NCBI GenBank assembly: GCA_001698425.1
Contig: MBRE01000063.1
Coordinates: 79,249-143,248 of the forward strand
Origin: Oscillatoriales cyanobacterium USR001
GTDB taxonomy: Bacteria; Cyanobacteriota; Cyanobacteriia; Cyanobacteriales; Microcoleaceae
DNA: 64,000 nt
Reading direction: 5' to 3'
The notes under the pieces are model-generated. The model did not search any database. It saw only the letters and a list, made by a program, of their open reading frames with translations, and was not told the origin of the DNA. A program made the translations under genes and the position numbers. Below are positions 44,266 through 53,050 of the stretch, in pieces. How positions within the stretch are numbered: position 1 is the first letter of the stretch; the number at the start of each line of letters is the position of its first letter.

Positions 44266-45417
44266 CTAATTCATTTTGCTGAGAGTTGTGTCTTGGGAAC
44301 CCACCATAAAGATTGAATTGTTGACACTAATTTTGGCAGGATCGTAGTTCATAATTATACCTACAACATCCCCGCAGGAACAAAGAATCGCCGTGTCACT
44401 AATGCCATCTTTATTGACATCTACAGCCGCAAGACTAATTTGATCCATACCTTCTACACCTTTAAGGTTAGCAATTTTTATGCGATCGCCTTCAGCGGGA
44501 TTAAAATCAAGAATGCGATCGGCATAAGCAGCATCAAAAGTATTAAAATCACCTCGTAAAATAAAATCATCAGCCCCTTCACCACCCATCAAAAAGTCAG
44601 AACCAGCATCACCAATCAGGATATCATTACCGCCATTACCATACAAAATATCATGGCCAGTACCACCTCGCAGAAAATCATTGCCCGCTCCGCCTACAAG
44701 AGTATCTTCACCTCGATTTCCACAGATCATCTCATTACCTTCGCCACCATCAATCAAATCAGCACCTTCACCACCACGTAGTAAATCATCTCCACGCGCC
44801 CCTATTATTGTATCGCTACCACCATTGCCATTAGCGGTATCATTGCTCTGGGTTCCTACTATATAATCATTGCCATCTTGAGCGCGTAATCCTCCTTGCT
44901 TTTGTCCATCTTGTGGTGTAATTTCTATTAAATTATTTCCCGCATCTGCCACAACAAAACTACCAGTTTTATCACCTTGTTCGCTGGCCGCCATCATGGT
45001 AGAGAGGGCAGTCATCTGACTTGATTCATTGACAAGTTTGGCTTCACTAATATCGCTAACATTGATAGTAAATGGTCGAGTTTTGATATCATCAAAATTG
45101 AGACGATCTGTAACACTTCCCATTACAGAGTTAGCCATTAAGCTATCAGTAATCTTCGTATCATTTTTTGCCAATTCGCTCTTAACCGTGCCAGTAAAGT
45201 GACTGGTAATATGAGCTAAATCAACATCTGGCCCAACATTTTGACCGTTTGGGGTTTGAATAGTACCTCCCGCTCCAATCGTTAAATAATTAGCTCCAGT
45301 AGTATTGGCAGATGTGCCATTACCAGTACCTACTTTTCCCCGAAAATCATCAGGAATCATATCACCGATATGCAAGCTGCGGATGGTTCCCTGAATTGGA
45401 TTAATTTTGGCTGCCAT
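44266..45417 (-). CDS. RTX-type calcium-binding repeat protein
   Basis: A 383-residue protein. The N-terminal half (1-170) has no known domain (starts MAAKINPIQGTIRSLHIGDM). The middle (about 180-300) has tandem RTX nonapeptides GGxGxDxLx such as GGAGNDFLRGGTGHDILYG, which bind calcium as a parallel beta-roll. The C-terminus includes a typical DFNPAEGDRI segment. It lacks an N-terminal signal peptide, which fits type I secretion with a C-terminal signal. No secretion genes are adjacent. Two 25-bp direct repeats upstream may regulate it. Confidence 0.85.
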   Translation of the reverse strand: MAAKINPIQGTIRSLHIGDMIPDDFRGKVGTGNGTSANTTGANYLTIGAGGTIQTPNGQNVGPDVDLAHITSHFTGTVKSELAKNDTKITDSLMANSVMGSVTDRLNFDDIKTRPFTINVSDISEAKLVNESSQMTALSTMMAASEQGDKTGSFVVADAGNNLIEITPQDGQKQGGLRAQDGNDYIVGTQSNDTANGNGGSDTIIGARGDDLLRGGEGADLIDGGEGNEMICGNRGEDTLVGGAGNDFLRGGTGHDILYGNGGNDILIGDAGSDFLMGGEGADDFILRGDFNTFDAAYADRILDFNPAEGDRIKIANLKGVEGMDQISLAAVDVNKDGISDTAILCSCGDVVGIIMNYDPAKISVNNSIFMVGSQDTTLSKMN

Positions 45418-45520
45418 TGTTATAACCTACTTGTGATTACATTGTTTGATTCAGCATAGAACTAAAATTATATTTATTCGATTCTCTTAAGTTAATTGTA
45501 TTTATATTGCTCCTAACTAT

Positions 45521-45594
45521 AAGTTTTACACTTTGTCTTTTGACAGAGATGATATAATTGCAAAAATACAAGTTTTACGCTTTGTCTTTTGACA
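45521..45594. promoter_or_regulatory. Pair of 25-bp direct repeats containing a palindrome
   Basis: Two nearly identical copies, 45521-45545 and 45570-45594 (start positions 49 bp apart), read AAGTTTTAC then R, CTTTGTCTTTTGACA. Each contains the inverted repeat TGTC-TTTT-GACA. They lie 104-177 bp upstream of the RTX gene start and resemble a tandem operator pair. Confidence 0.55.
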
Positions 45595-45662
45595 TTATGA
45601 CATAAATAATTTACGATTATTAGTTTTTTATATATTTTTTATGGCTAATTTAAAAAATAGAA

Positions 45663-45697
45663 AAAAGTAGTCATACCAAATATGGTTTGACTACCTT
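45663..45697 (-). terminator. Intrinsic terminator after hypD
   Basis: On the minus strand GTAGTCAAACCA, loop TATT, TGGTATGACTAC and then TTTTTT. It lies about 55 bp past the hypD stop and closes the hypF-to-hypD transcript. Confidence 0.88.
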
Positions 45698-45749
45698 ATT
45701 ACTATTCTTTCTTTGTGTCTTTGTGTCTTTGTGGTTAGCTTTTTAATGC

Positions 45750-46895
45750 TTATACCATTACTTTTGCAGATAACTTAGCCACAGTAGAAAGTCGCCCATA
45801 CTTGTAATAAGCAGCACAAGCACCTTCAGAAGATACCATACAACTACCGATCGGCATTTCTGGAGTACAAGCAGTACCAAATACCTTACATTCCCAAGGT
45901 TTCAAAACTCCTTTGAGGATTTCTCCACACTGACAAGCTTTATGATCTGCTATCTTTAAATTGGGTAAAATAAATTTAGCTTCAGCATCAAACTTGGCAT
46001 ATTCAGGGCGAATTTTTAACCCAGATTTAGGAATATCACCGAGTCCCCGCCATTCAAAATCGTCCCGCACTTCAAAGACTTTATTTATGGCATTCATCGC
46101 CACAGTATTTCCCTGGGTTTGTACGAGTCGATTATATTGATTTTCAACTTCACAGCGGTTTTCTACCATCTGCCGCAATAGCATCCAAATTGATTGCAAA
46201 ATATCCAATGGTTCAAAGCCAGATATTACCATTGGTTTATGATAATTTTCGGCAATAAATTTATAGGGTTGAATGCCAATTACCATGCTAACGTGGCCAG
46301 GACCAATAAATCCATCTAGTTGTAAGTCAGGATTTTCTAATAGTGCTTCTAGGGCTGGAATCACCAAAACATGATTAGAAAATATGCTAAAGTTATTGAT
46401 ATTTTCTGCTTCCGCTTGTAGAATAGTTAAAGCGGTACTCGGTGAGGTAGTTTCAAAGCCTAAACCAAAGAAAATTATTTCTTTTTCGGGGTTTTCCTTA
46501 GCAATTTGCAGACTATCTAACGGCGAGTAAACCATGCGGATATCTGCGCCTTGTGCTTTTGCTTGAAGGAGGCTATTTTTGGAACCGGGAACCCTCATTG
46601 CGTCGCCGAAAGTAAGGAAAATGACTTGAGGATTTTGGGAGAGTGCGATCGCATCATCTAATCTTCCCCTTGGCATTACACAAACGGGACAACCAGGGCC
46701 ATGAATTAACTCAATACTTTCTGGTAAAAGTTCCTCTAAACCATATTTAAAAATCGAGTGAGTATGGCCGCCGCAAACTTCCATCAATTTAAGAGGATTA
46801 TTATTACCTCTTTCTAACTTTTCACCTAATTTTTTAATCTCCTGCAATAAAGCCTGTGCTTTTTGCGGATCGCGAAATTCATCAACGTATTTCAT
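45750..46895 (-). CDS. hypD: Hydrogenase maturation factor HypD
   Basis: HypD is the iron-sulfur scaffold on which the Fe(CN)2CO unit of [NiFe] hydrogenase is built. From the ATG at 46895 the protein has 381 residues, the normal size (MKYVDEFRDPQKAQALL). Conserved cysteine motifs are CGGHTHSIFKYG, HGPGCPVCVMP and the C-terminal [4Fe-4S] set in FGTACTPEMPIGSC and SSEGACAAYY. An upstream start at 47006 was rejected because the extra 37 residues come from the GGAAGAA repeat. Upstream mRNA is a CTTCC-rich tract with no Shine-Dalgarno. It ends at an intrinsic terminator. Confidence 0.96.
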   Translation of the reverse strand: MKYVDEFRDPQKAQALLQEIKKLGEKLERGNNNPLKLMEVCGGHTHSIFKYGLEELLPESIELIHGPGCPVCVMPRGRLDDAIALSQNPQVIFLTFGDAMRVPGSKNSLLQAKAQGADIRMVYSPLDSLQIAKENPEKEIIFFGLGFETTSPSTALTILQAEAENINNFSIFSNHVLVIPALEALLENPDLQLDGFIGPGHVSMVIGIQPYKFIAENYHKPMVISGFEPLDILQSIWMLLRQMVENRCEVENQYNRLVQTQGNTVAMNAINKVFEVRDDFEWRGLGDIPKSGLKIRPEYAKFDAEAKFILPNLKIADHKACQCGEILKGVLKPWECKVFGTACTPEMPIGSCMVSSEGACAAYYKYGRLSTVAKLSAKVMV

Positions 46896-46899
46896 AAGT

Positions 46900-46970
46900 A
46901 ATGAAGGAAGAAGGAAGAAGGAAGAAGGAAGAAGGAAGAGGGAAGAAGGAAGAGAGAAGAAGGAAGAAAA
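46900..46970. repeat. GGAAGAA/GGAAGAG simple repeat
   Basis: Purine-rich repeat directly upstream of hypD, the same family as at 2659-2732 upstream of surE. Confidence 0.85.
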
Positions 46971-46983
46971 AACTTTTTCTGAA

Positions 46984-47046
46984 CAATTACCAATTACAAT
47001 TACCAATTACAATTACCAATTACAATTACCAATTACCCATTACCAA
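46984..47046. repeat. CAATTAC repeat overlapping the hypC 3' end
   Basis: Tandem CAATTACCAATTA units. The array supplies the last codons and stop of hypC (GNG, stop), so the repeat has reached into the coding end. Confidence 0.8.
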
Positions 47047-47275
47047 TTTCTCTAAGTAAATTTAAAGTTTCTGCTGCTTCCTCCTCATCAATTCGATTCA
47101 TCGCAAAACCCACATGAACTAATACCCAATCACCAAGACAAGACTCAGGAGGATGATTTTCATCAATAATACAAGCGATATTAACTTGACGCTTCACTCC
47201 ACCAATATTAACCATAACTAAGTTATGTGTAACATCAGTTAATTCTACAATTTGACCGGGAATACCTAAACACAT
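47033..47275 (-). CDS. hypC: Hydrogenase maturation chaperone HypC
   Basis: HypC binds HypD and then the hydrogenase large-subunit precursor, transferring the iron unit. The 80-residue protein starts MCLGIPGQIVELTD with the essential Cys2, and continues as the small beta-barrel GGVKRQVNIACIIDE and GDWVLVHVGFAMNRIDEEEA. The last few residues come from an adjacent short repeat. It lies between the TPR-like gene (11 bp) and hypD (137 bp of repeats). Confidence 0.96.
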   Translation of the reverse strand: MCLGIPGQIVELTDVTHNLVMVNIGGVKRQVNIACIIDENHPPESCLGDWVLVHVGFAMNRIDEEEAAETLNLLREIGNG

Positions 47276-47286
47276 GATTTTTTCCT

Positions 47287-47775
47287 TTATTCGTCTTCAT
47301 CATCAGGATTTGTTAAAACATCAAATACCGTAGAACCACCTCCAAACTGCTTTTTTTCATCGATTTCTTTAATTCTTCCCGTGACTTCTTTTGCCTTTTC
47401 AAACTCTCCTAACTTTGCCAAAACAAAACCAGAAGCAGCATAAGCATTTAAGTAAAGCCTAATTTCTGGGTCATCCAAACGTTCAGCTAAAATCGGCTTA
47501 AGTTCCTCCCAATCATCAGGTAAATTTTCTGCTTTTCTCACATTTTCTATCACCTTTTCCGCTACCTGTAGCGCCATTGCCGGATTATTCTTATAAAAGA
47601 AAAACCTGTAAGCAGCAATTAAAACATCTGGATGTTCCCCAGCTACTGCTAAAGCTTCATTCATATATTTCTCAGCTTCCGTAGTATTTTCCCAGTGTTG
47701 TGTTGCTAACTCTAACAAACTTTTAACATCTTCAGGTACATCATACCATGAATATTTATTTTCAGTAATTTGCAT
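47287..47775 (-). CDS. TPR-like protein of the hyp operon
   Basis: A 162-residue all-helical protein with tetratricopeptide-like helix pairs (WENTTEAEKYMNEALAVA, NPAMALQVAEKVIENV, ASGFVLAKLGEFEKAKEV). It ends in an acidic tail (NPDDEDE). A small TPR protein accompanies the hyp genes in several nitrogen-fixing cyanobacteria and has been suggested to help hydrogenase small-subunit or uptake-hydrogenase maturation. I recall this from context and cannot verify it here. It lies between hypF and hypC, closely spaced, so co-expression is likely. Confidence 0.75.
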   Translation of the reverse strand: MQITENKYSWYDVPEDVKSLLELATQHWENTTEAEKYMNEALAVAGEHPDVLIAAYRFFFYKNNPAMALQVAEKVIENVRKAENLPDDWEELKPILAERLDDPEIRLYLNAYAASGFVLAKLGEFEKAKEVTGRIKEIDEKKQFGGGSTVFDVLTNPDDEDE

Positions 47776-47810
47776 ATCAATTTTCTCCCAATTCTTTCTT
47801 TTTTCCCTAA

Positions 47811-50213
47811 TTATTTAAGAATTTTAGCGGCGGCGATCGCGGCTTGACCTAAAGATATTCCTCCATCATTTGGCGGTACTAAACTATGAGTAAGTACGCG
47901 AATACCTGCTCTTTCTAAACAACTACTAACTCTTTCTAAAAGAATGCGATTTTGAAATACGCCTCCCGTAATAACTACACAATTAATAACATTTTCACAA
48001 CGCAGTTGAAATACCAAATTAGCGATCGCATTTCCTAAACCTTTATGAAATTTAGCCGCCATCACTGACTGAGGTATATTTGCTTGCAAATCAGCCAACA
48101 ACTTTTCCCACATCGGTTGTGGTTCTAAGTAAAATTTAGGAACATTAAGAACATTAAATTTAACCTCTCCAGTTCCTAATTGCTCTTGAGTATCCACAAT
48201 ACCAATAGCAAAAGGATAACCGATGATTTCTTCATCATTATTTAAGATATTAACATCAACAATAGCTGACATCTCGATCGCCGCCTGTCCTTCATAACTA
48301 GATTCTTCCCGACAAATACCAATCGCCGCTGCTACCCCATCAAATAAACGACCGCAAGATGAAGCCACAGGAGAATTTATGCCTTTTTCTAGCATTTGAT
48401 TAAGAATTTGGCGCGGCTTTCTGTCCAAAAAAGCGATTAATTCTAAATCTCCATAATCCCGTTTTAACACATCCCAATCAAAAGCCGCCATCAAATGAGA
48501 ATATGTATTGCGCCAAGGTTGATAAATTGCTTGTTTCCCGCCAATCATCGCCACAGATTTAAACATTCCCAGCCTTGTAAATCCCCGATAATCTGCCAAG
48601 AGAAATTCCCCACCCCACAGCTTACCATCCTCCCCATAACCCAATCCATCCAAAGCAATTCCCAACACTGGAGGCGTATTAATCGCCATCCCATTTTCCG
48701 CCATACAAGCAGCAATATGAGCGTGATGATGCTGAATACTATATAATGGTAAATTATTATTTTCTGCCAACTCTTTGCCAAACTTTGTTGATAAATATTC
48801 TGGGTGTAAATCCACAGCAATAATCTCAGGTTTTTGTTCAAATAAACTCAAATATAAATTCAGTGTATCGCCATAGCTATTAAAAGCAGCAGCATTTTCC
48901 AAATCACCTAAATGTTGAGATAAAATTGCCTTACCATCTCGCAACAGACAAAAAGTATTTTTCAACTCTCCACCCATTGCTAAAATCTCAGGAGTTTTCT
49001 CAAATCCTAAAGGTAAAATAATCGGCGCAGGCGCAATTCCTCTAGCGCGGCGCAATACTTGAGGACGATTATTAACTACCTGCATTACTGAATCATCAAC
49101 TCGATTGACAATATCTCGATTATGTAGTAAAAAATAATCAACAATTTTCCCTAACTTTTCCCGCGCTTCCTGATTATCAATACATTGTGGTTCGTCCGCA
49201 ATATTGCCGCTAGTTAAAATAATTGGGGCTTCCATTTGCTGCATAATTAAATGATGCAGAGGAGTATAAGGCAACATAAAACCCAGAGTATTTTGACCTG
49301 GGGCAATTGAAGGGGAAACTGGCTTTTTACCTGTAATATTCAATAACACAATTGGTGCGGCGGCACTGGTTAATAATTCGCTTTCCAGAGCGTTTGGAGT
49401 ACAATATTCCTCAATCATTGCCATATCTCGCGCCATCAAAGCCAAAGGTTTACGATCGCGCTGTTTGCGATTCCGCAGTTTTTGTACAACCACTTCCTGA
49501 GTAGCATCAGCAGCTAAATGTATGCCACCAATTCCCTTAATTGCGATGATAAATCCAGCTTTTAGCTTATTACAAATTTCATCAACATCATTTAACGTCG
49601 AAAGCATAAAATTAGTAATCTTTTGACCATCAAAACCTTCTAACCAAGCTTTCGGTCCGCAGGTGTGACAGGCAATTGGTTGGGCGTGAAAACGACGATT
49701 TTCTACATTTTTGTATTCTTCAGCGCAATCAGAACACATCGGAAAATTCGCCATGCTAGTATTATTTCTGTCGTAAGGAACTGCACGAATAATACTCAAG
49801 CGGGGACCGCAGTGCGTGCAGTTGGTAAAGGGGTAAAGATACCAGCGAGTTAAAGGATTTAAAGTTTCTTCTTGGCATTGGGGACAAGTAGCAGCATCAG
49901 GGGCGATTAGTGTATGAATAGTGCTATTTAAGCTAGGATAAATCGTAAAGCTAGTGCGATCTAAACTGCCTAAATAGCGATTTCTAATGATGGCTTCAAT
50001 TTTAGCTAAAGGCGGACACTCCTGTTGCAATCTTTGGACAAATTCTGCGATCGATTCAGACTTACCAGATACTCGAATCAAGACACCTTCGCCATCATTA
50101 CAGACATTTCCTGTTAGTCCGCAAGCCTTGGCAAGACGATATACAGTAGGTCGAAAACCTACTCCTTGAACAATACCTTGCACTCTGATTTCTTCATCGC
50201 TTATTGCCATCAT
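47811..50213 (-). CDS. hypF: Carbamoyltransferase HypF
   Basis: HypF uses carbamoyl phosphate and ATP to carbamoylate HypE. The 800-residue protein has all its domains in order: acylphosphatase (VQGIVQGVGFRPTVYRLA near residue 10-27), two zinc fingers (CPQC, CTHCGPR; CSDC, CHTCGPK at about 105-185), a YrdC-like domain (about 200-385), and a Kae1/HypF-C domain with HHHAHIAACMAENG and VITGGVFQNRILL. It begins ATGATG immediately after the TAG of the preceding gene, so either Met may start it. It is followed by the TPR-like gene, hypC and hypD. Confidence 0.96.
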   Translation of the reverse strand: MMAISDEEIRVQGIVQGVGFRPTVYRLAKACGLTGNVCNDGEGVLIRVSGKSESIAEFVQRLQQECPPLAKIEAIIRNRYLGSLDRTSFTIYPSLNSTIHTLIAPDAATCPQCQEETLNPLTRWYLYPFTNCTHCGPRLSIIRAVPYDRNNTSMANFPMCSDCAEEYKNVENRRFHAQPIACHTCGPKAWLEGFDGQKITNFMLSTLNDVDEICNKLKAGFIIAIKGIGGIHLAADATQEVVVQKLRNRKQRDRKPLALMARDMAMIEEYCTPNALESELLTSAAAPIVLLNITGKKPVSPSIAPGQNTLGFMLPYTPLHHLIMQQMEAPIILTSGNIADEPQCIDNQEAREKLGKIVDYFLLHNRDIVNRVDDSVMQVVNNRPQVLRRARGIAPAPIILPLGFEKTPEILAMGGELKNTFCLLRDGKAILSQHLGDLENAAAFNSYGDTLNLYLSLFEQKPEIIAVDLHPEYLSTKFGKELAENNNLPLYSIQHHHAHIAACMAENGMAINTPPVLGIALDGLGYGEDGKLWGGEFLLADYRGFTRLGMFKSVAMIGGKQAIYQPWRNTYSHLMAAFDWDVLKRDYGDLELIAFLDRKPRQILNQMLEKGINSPVASSCGRLFDGVAAAIGICREESSYEGQAAIEMSAIVDVNILNNDEEIIGYPFAIGIVDTQEQLGTGEVKFNVLNVPKFYLEPQPMWEKLLADLQANIPQSVMAAKFHKGLGNAIANLVFQLRCENVINCVVITGGVFQNRILLERVSSCLERAGIRVLTHSLVPPNDGGISLGQAAIAAAKILK

Positions 50214-50822
50214 CTAAACTCGATTCAGCCATTGAGGATAAGCGAAAGAATCTTCACCGGTCAATTTTTGACCTGGATAACTTTTGCTAATCCAACCAGC
50301 TACAACCTGTAGATTTTCCATTAAATAACTATCATGGCCAAAAGCTTCAAAGGCGAGACTCCACCAGGGATTTCCATTAATGCTTAACTGGCAAATTTCT
50401 GCGCTACAACCTTGGGGAATAGGTGCTTCTAGGGGAACAGCAGTTAAACTTCCATCTAAGACTTGATAGAGGCGTTGCGATCGCTTTTTCTGCACCGCCA
50501 CCCACATCCCACTAGCTAAAATATCAGCAGAGACTGGGGCCGCCGTTTCTGCACAAACCCACTTCATCCATTTTTCTGCCTTTCCCTCCCAGCGGTTGCC
50601 GAAACGGATCGTACCCAACTCAGCTTGCCGCCATTTGACTTCTAGGCCTTTTTGCCTCAGTTTTAGCCGCAGGTAATCGCAGTTAGGTATTAGCAAATAT
50701 AAGTCTTCGCGCTCTTCCAGAGGCGATAGATAACCGCCTAAACTATCTTGCCCAAACCACTGAGCGATCGCTTTTGGCAGCGTGCCATTATAAAACCATC
50801 GCAGTTCCACACTGGCCCGCAT
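50214..50822 (-). CDS. Conserved hypothetical protein, first gene of the hypF operon
   Basis: A 202-residue soluble protein. It starts MRASVELRWFYNGTLPKAIA and has strands such as EDLYLLIPNCDYLRLKLRQK and LEVKWRQAELGTIRF that could form a CYTH-like or similar tunnel fold; I cannot assign it. The stop codon is directly adjacent to the hypF start (TAG then ATG), so translation is coupled. Whether it has a job in hydrogenase maturation is unknown. Confidence 0.7.
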   Translation of the reverse strand: MRASVELRWFYNGTLPKAIAQWFGQDSLGGYLSPLEEREDLYLLIPNCDYLRLKLRQKGLEVKWRQAELGTIRFGNRWEGKAEKWMKWVCAETAAPVSADILASGMWVAVQKKRSQRLYQVLDGSLTAVPLEAPIPQGCSAEICQLSINGNPWWSLAFEAFGHDSYLMENLQVVAGWISKSYPGQKLTGEDSFAYPQWLNRV

Positions 50823-51071
50823 ACGTTTTTCCTCCCTTACAACAATTTTTCCCAGCCCTAACTGGATTTGCTACAGATTTTGGATATTCCATCCTCGATC
50901 GCCCATCGCTCCTTCTTGAAATTTCACTGTCCCCCAGATTGATAATTTCCCATGAATATGAGGAACTGTTGAATTTGAGAAAATTTTATAATTTACTTTA
51001 CATTCCTTATTTGTTCTGTTACATTTATTTACAGCAACATCATAAAATTAAAGTTTTTGGGAGAATTAAAG

Positions 51072-51269
51072 ATGAATAGCAACGGCGCTCAGCTTGATAA
51101 CCAAGCTAAACATAACGATTTTACAACTCAATCCAATGCCTATGCAATAGAAGAAGCGCGGACTGGCTTCACACCTTATGCGGAAAGGTTAAACGGCCGC
51201 CTAGCCATGATTGGGTTTATCCTGCTGCTGGGTTTACAGGTGTTGGTCAAACATGGATTTTTCGGATAA
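51072..51269 (+). CDS. High-light-inducible protein (HLIP, one-helix chlorophyll-binding)
   Basis: A 65-residue protein whose C-terminal 35 residues are the HLIP/LHC-like helix: ERLNGRLAMIGFILLLGL with the chlorophyll-binding E and N-R residues. It starts at 51072 with a GGAG ribosome site nine bases upstream. The N-terminal 30 residues are polar and stromal. HLIPs protect photosystem and chlorophyll-biosynthesis complexes under strong light. It is single and precedes another photosystem II-related gene, psbP-like, on the same strand. Confidence 0.93.
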   Translation: MNSNGAQLDNQAKHNDFTTQSNAYAIEEARTGFTPYAERLNGRLAMIGFILLLGLQVLVKHGFFG

Positions 51270-51433
51270 AAACAGCTTTTGCACCAATATTGGGACATCG
51301 AAACTGCGGGGCTATGGATTGAGGGAAGCAATCTATAGCCATATTGTTTTGAATAGAGTTTACTTTCGATGGGCAAAAGATTTATGAGAGAATTACGATC
51401 GTATTTTTCCGTGCGATCGCGCAATCAAAAATC

Positions 51434-51973
51434 ATGCTCAAACGAATTGCCACAATATTTCTGCTAGTTTTTAGCTTAACCTTAACCAGTTGCGTTTCCG
51501 TCACCGGCGGACTTAAAAGCTACATTGATACAGCCGACGGCTACCAATTCCTCTATCCTAATGGTTGGACATCAGTGAATGTTGCCAATGGACCAGATGT
51601 AGTGTTTCGCGATTTAATTGAGGAAACGGAGAATGTGAGCGTGATTGTTAGTCCAGTTGCGAGTAATAAAACTTTAGAAGAATTTGGGACTCCGAGTGAG
51701 GTAGGATATCGGTTGAGTAAAAGTGCGATCGCACCGACCGATTCCGGCCGCGAAGCTGAATTAGTCAATGCCGAAGCCCGTAAATCTGGCACGAAAAACT
51801 ATTACATTTTAGAGTATGCCGTCAAATTACCAAATCAATTGCGGCACAATCTAGCCAGCGTAGTTATTAGTCGGGGCAAACTTTTTACTATTAATATTTC
51901 TGCTACCGAAGCACGTTGGCAAAAGGCGAAGGAATTATTCGAGAGAGTGATTAAATCCTTCTCAGTTTATTAA
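51434..51973 (+). CDS. psbP: PsbP-like (CyanoP) lumenal lipoprotein
   Basis: A 179-residue lipoprotein. The N-terminus is a lipoprotein signal peptide with a lipobox ending LTSC (Cys20). The mature part is a PsbP fold: YIDTADGYQFLYPNGWTSV, VVFRDLIEETENVSVIVSPV and KELFERVIKSFSVY. CyanoP is an assembly factor associated with photosystem II. It lies downstream of the HLIP with a 164-bp gap. Confidence 0.92.
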   Translation: MLKRIATIFLLVFSLTLTSCVSVTGGLKSYIDTADGYQFLYPNGWTSVNVANGPDVVFRDLIEETENVSVIVSPVASNKTLEEFGTPSEVGYRLSKSAIAPTDSGREAELVNAEARKSGTKNYYILEYAVKLPNQLRHNLASVVISRGKLFTINISATEARWQKAKELFERVIKSFSVY

Positions 51974-52022
51974 CTATGTAAAGGCAATCAGCAATTAGTA
52001 ATTAGCAATTACCAATCAGCCA

Positions 52023-52667
52023 ATGGAAATTCCCACTTTTGTGTTAGCCTCAGCTTCAAATTCGCGCCGCCGCTTATTAGAAAGCGTGGGGATTAATCCT
52101 GTAGTTTTACCCAGTGACTTTGACGAGTCACAAGTTCAGTTAACTGATGCTGGGGAATTAGTACAAATTTTAGCACGGCGGAAAGCTGAGACAGTAGCAA
52201 AAGTTCTAATTGCTAATCGTAATTTGTTGCCATCTTTGCCAAGGTATGAAGGGACAAAACCAAAATCTACTGTGGTTTTGGGCTGCGATTCAGTGTTGGC
52301 GATCGCGGGTGAAATTCACGGAAAACCAGTGGATGTTGCAGAGGCGATCGCCAGATGGCAAAAAATGCGCGGTCAAGTTGGCAAACTTTATACGGGTCAT
52401 GCTTTAATTGCTTTAGAAACTGAGGAAATAGTCGTTCGTTGTCAAGTAACTGAGGTTTATTTTGCTGAAATTAGCGATCGCGAAATTGCTGCTTATGTTG
52501 ATACAGGAGAACCTTTGCAATGTGCAGGCTGTTTTGCTATTGAAGGAAAAGGGGGATTATTTATTGAGAAAATAGTCGGCTGTCATACTAATGTAATTGG
52601 TTTAAGCTTGCCTTTATTGCGAGTTATGTTGCAAGAATTGGGTTTTGAAGTAACAGATTTTTGGTAA
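52023..52667 (+). CDS. maf: Maf-family nucleoside triphosphate pyrophosphatase
   Basis: A 214-residue Maf/YceF/YhdE-type protein that hydrolyses non-canonical or modified nucleoside triphosphates. Family marks are the N-terminal [24 protein letters not shown] and a C-terminal [18 protein letters not shown]. It has 49 bp of AATTAG/CAATTAC-type repeats upstream. Start and length are as expected. Confidence 0.93.
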   Translation: MEIPTFVLASASNSRRRLLESVGINPVVLPSDFDESQVQLTDAGELVQILARRKAETVAKVLIANRNLLPSLPRYEGTKPKSTVVLGCDSVLAIAGEIHGKPVDVAEAIARWQKMRGQVGKLYTGHALIALETEEIVVRCQVTEVYFAEISDREIAAYVDTGEPLQCAGCFAIEGKGGLFIEKIVGCHTNVIGLSLPLLRVMLQELGFEVTDFW

Positions 52668-52696
52668 TTGCGATCGGGTAGGCGCACGGAGGCATA

Positions 52697-52861
52697 GGTG
52701 TCAACTTAGGCTGAAAGCCGCCAGGGACTTAAGTCCCTGTCTAATAATTTAAGTCCTCTGAAGAGGACTGAAAAACTCATTAGTCCTCTGAAGAGGACTT
52801 GATCTTTGAGACAGGGGTTTTAACCCCTGGCGGCCTAAGTATTTGGCGTTAAGTTGACACC
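52697..52861. mobile_element. Palindromic MITE-like element, GGTGTCAACTTA ends
   Basis: The 165-bp segment begins GGTGTCAACTTA and ends TTAAGTTGACACC. Inside are nested complementary arms, GCCGCCAGG with CCTGGCGGC and GACAGGGG/CCCTGTC, and two AGTCCTCTGAAGAGGACT palindromes. It has no coding frame. The bases on both sides carry GCACGGAGGCA. It has the form of a short inverted-repeat element. Confidence 0.75.
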
Positions 52862-52902
52862 AATGGCACGGAGGCACTACCCCTACTAACAACTAATAAC
52901 TA

Positions 52903-53039
52903 ATACCAATTTTTTATGAGGCTGCATAGAATGCGATCCCCCCAGCCCCCTTAAAAAGGGGGAGCAAGCATTCAAAGTCCCCCTTTTTAAGGGGATTTAG
53001 GGGGATCGGGATCTATGCAACTTCACATTAAATTGGTAT
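52903..53039. mobile_element. Palindromic MITE-like element, ATACCAATTT ends
   Basis: The 137-bp segment begins ATACCAATTT and ends AAATTGGTAT. Inner arms TGCATAGA/TCTATGCA and blocks of CCCCCTTAAAAAGGGGG and CCCCCTTTTTAAGGGG form a long hairpin. It has no coding frame. Confidence 0.75.
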
Positions 53040-53050
53040 AACTAAAAATA

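Noticed and set aside
46896..47006. N-terminal extension of HypD (start at 47006)
   Set aside because: The extra 37 residues come from the same simple repeat; the family start MKYVDEF is at 46895.
50774..51079. 101-codon plus-strand frame before the HLIP gene
   Set aside because: It overlaps the start of the hypF-operon gene on the other strand and the HLIP start; no domain is recognisable.
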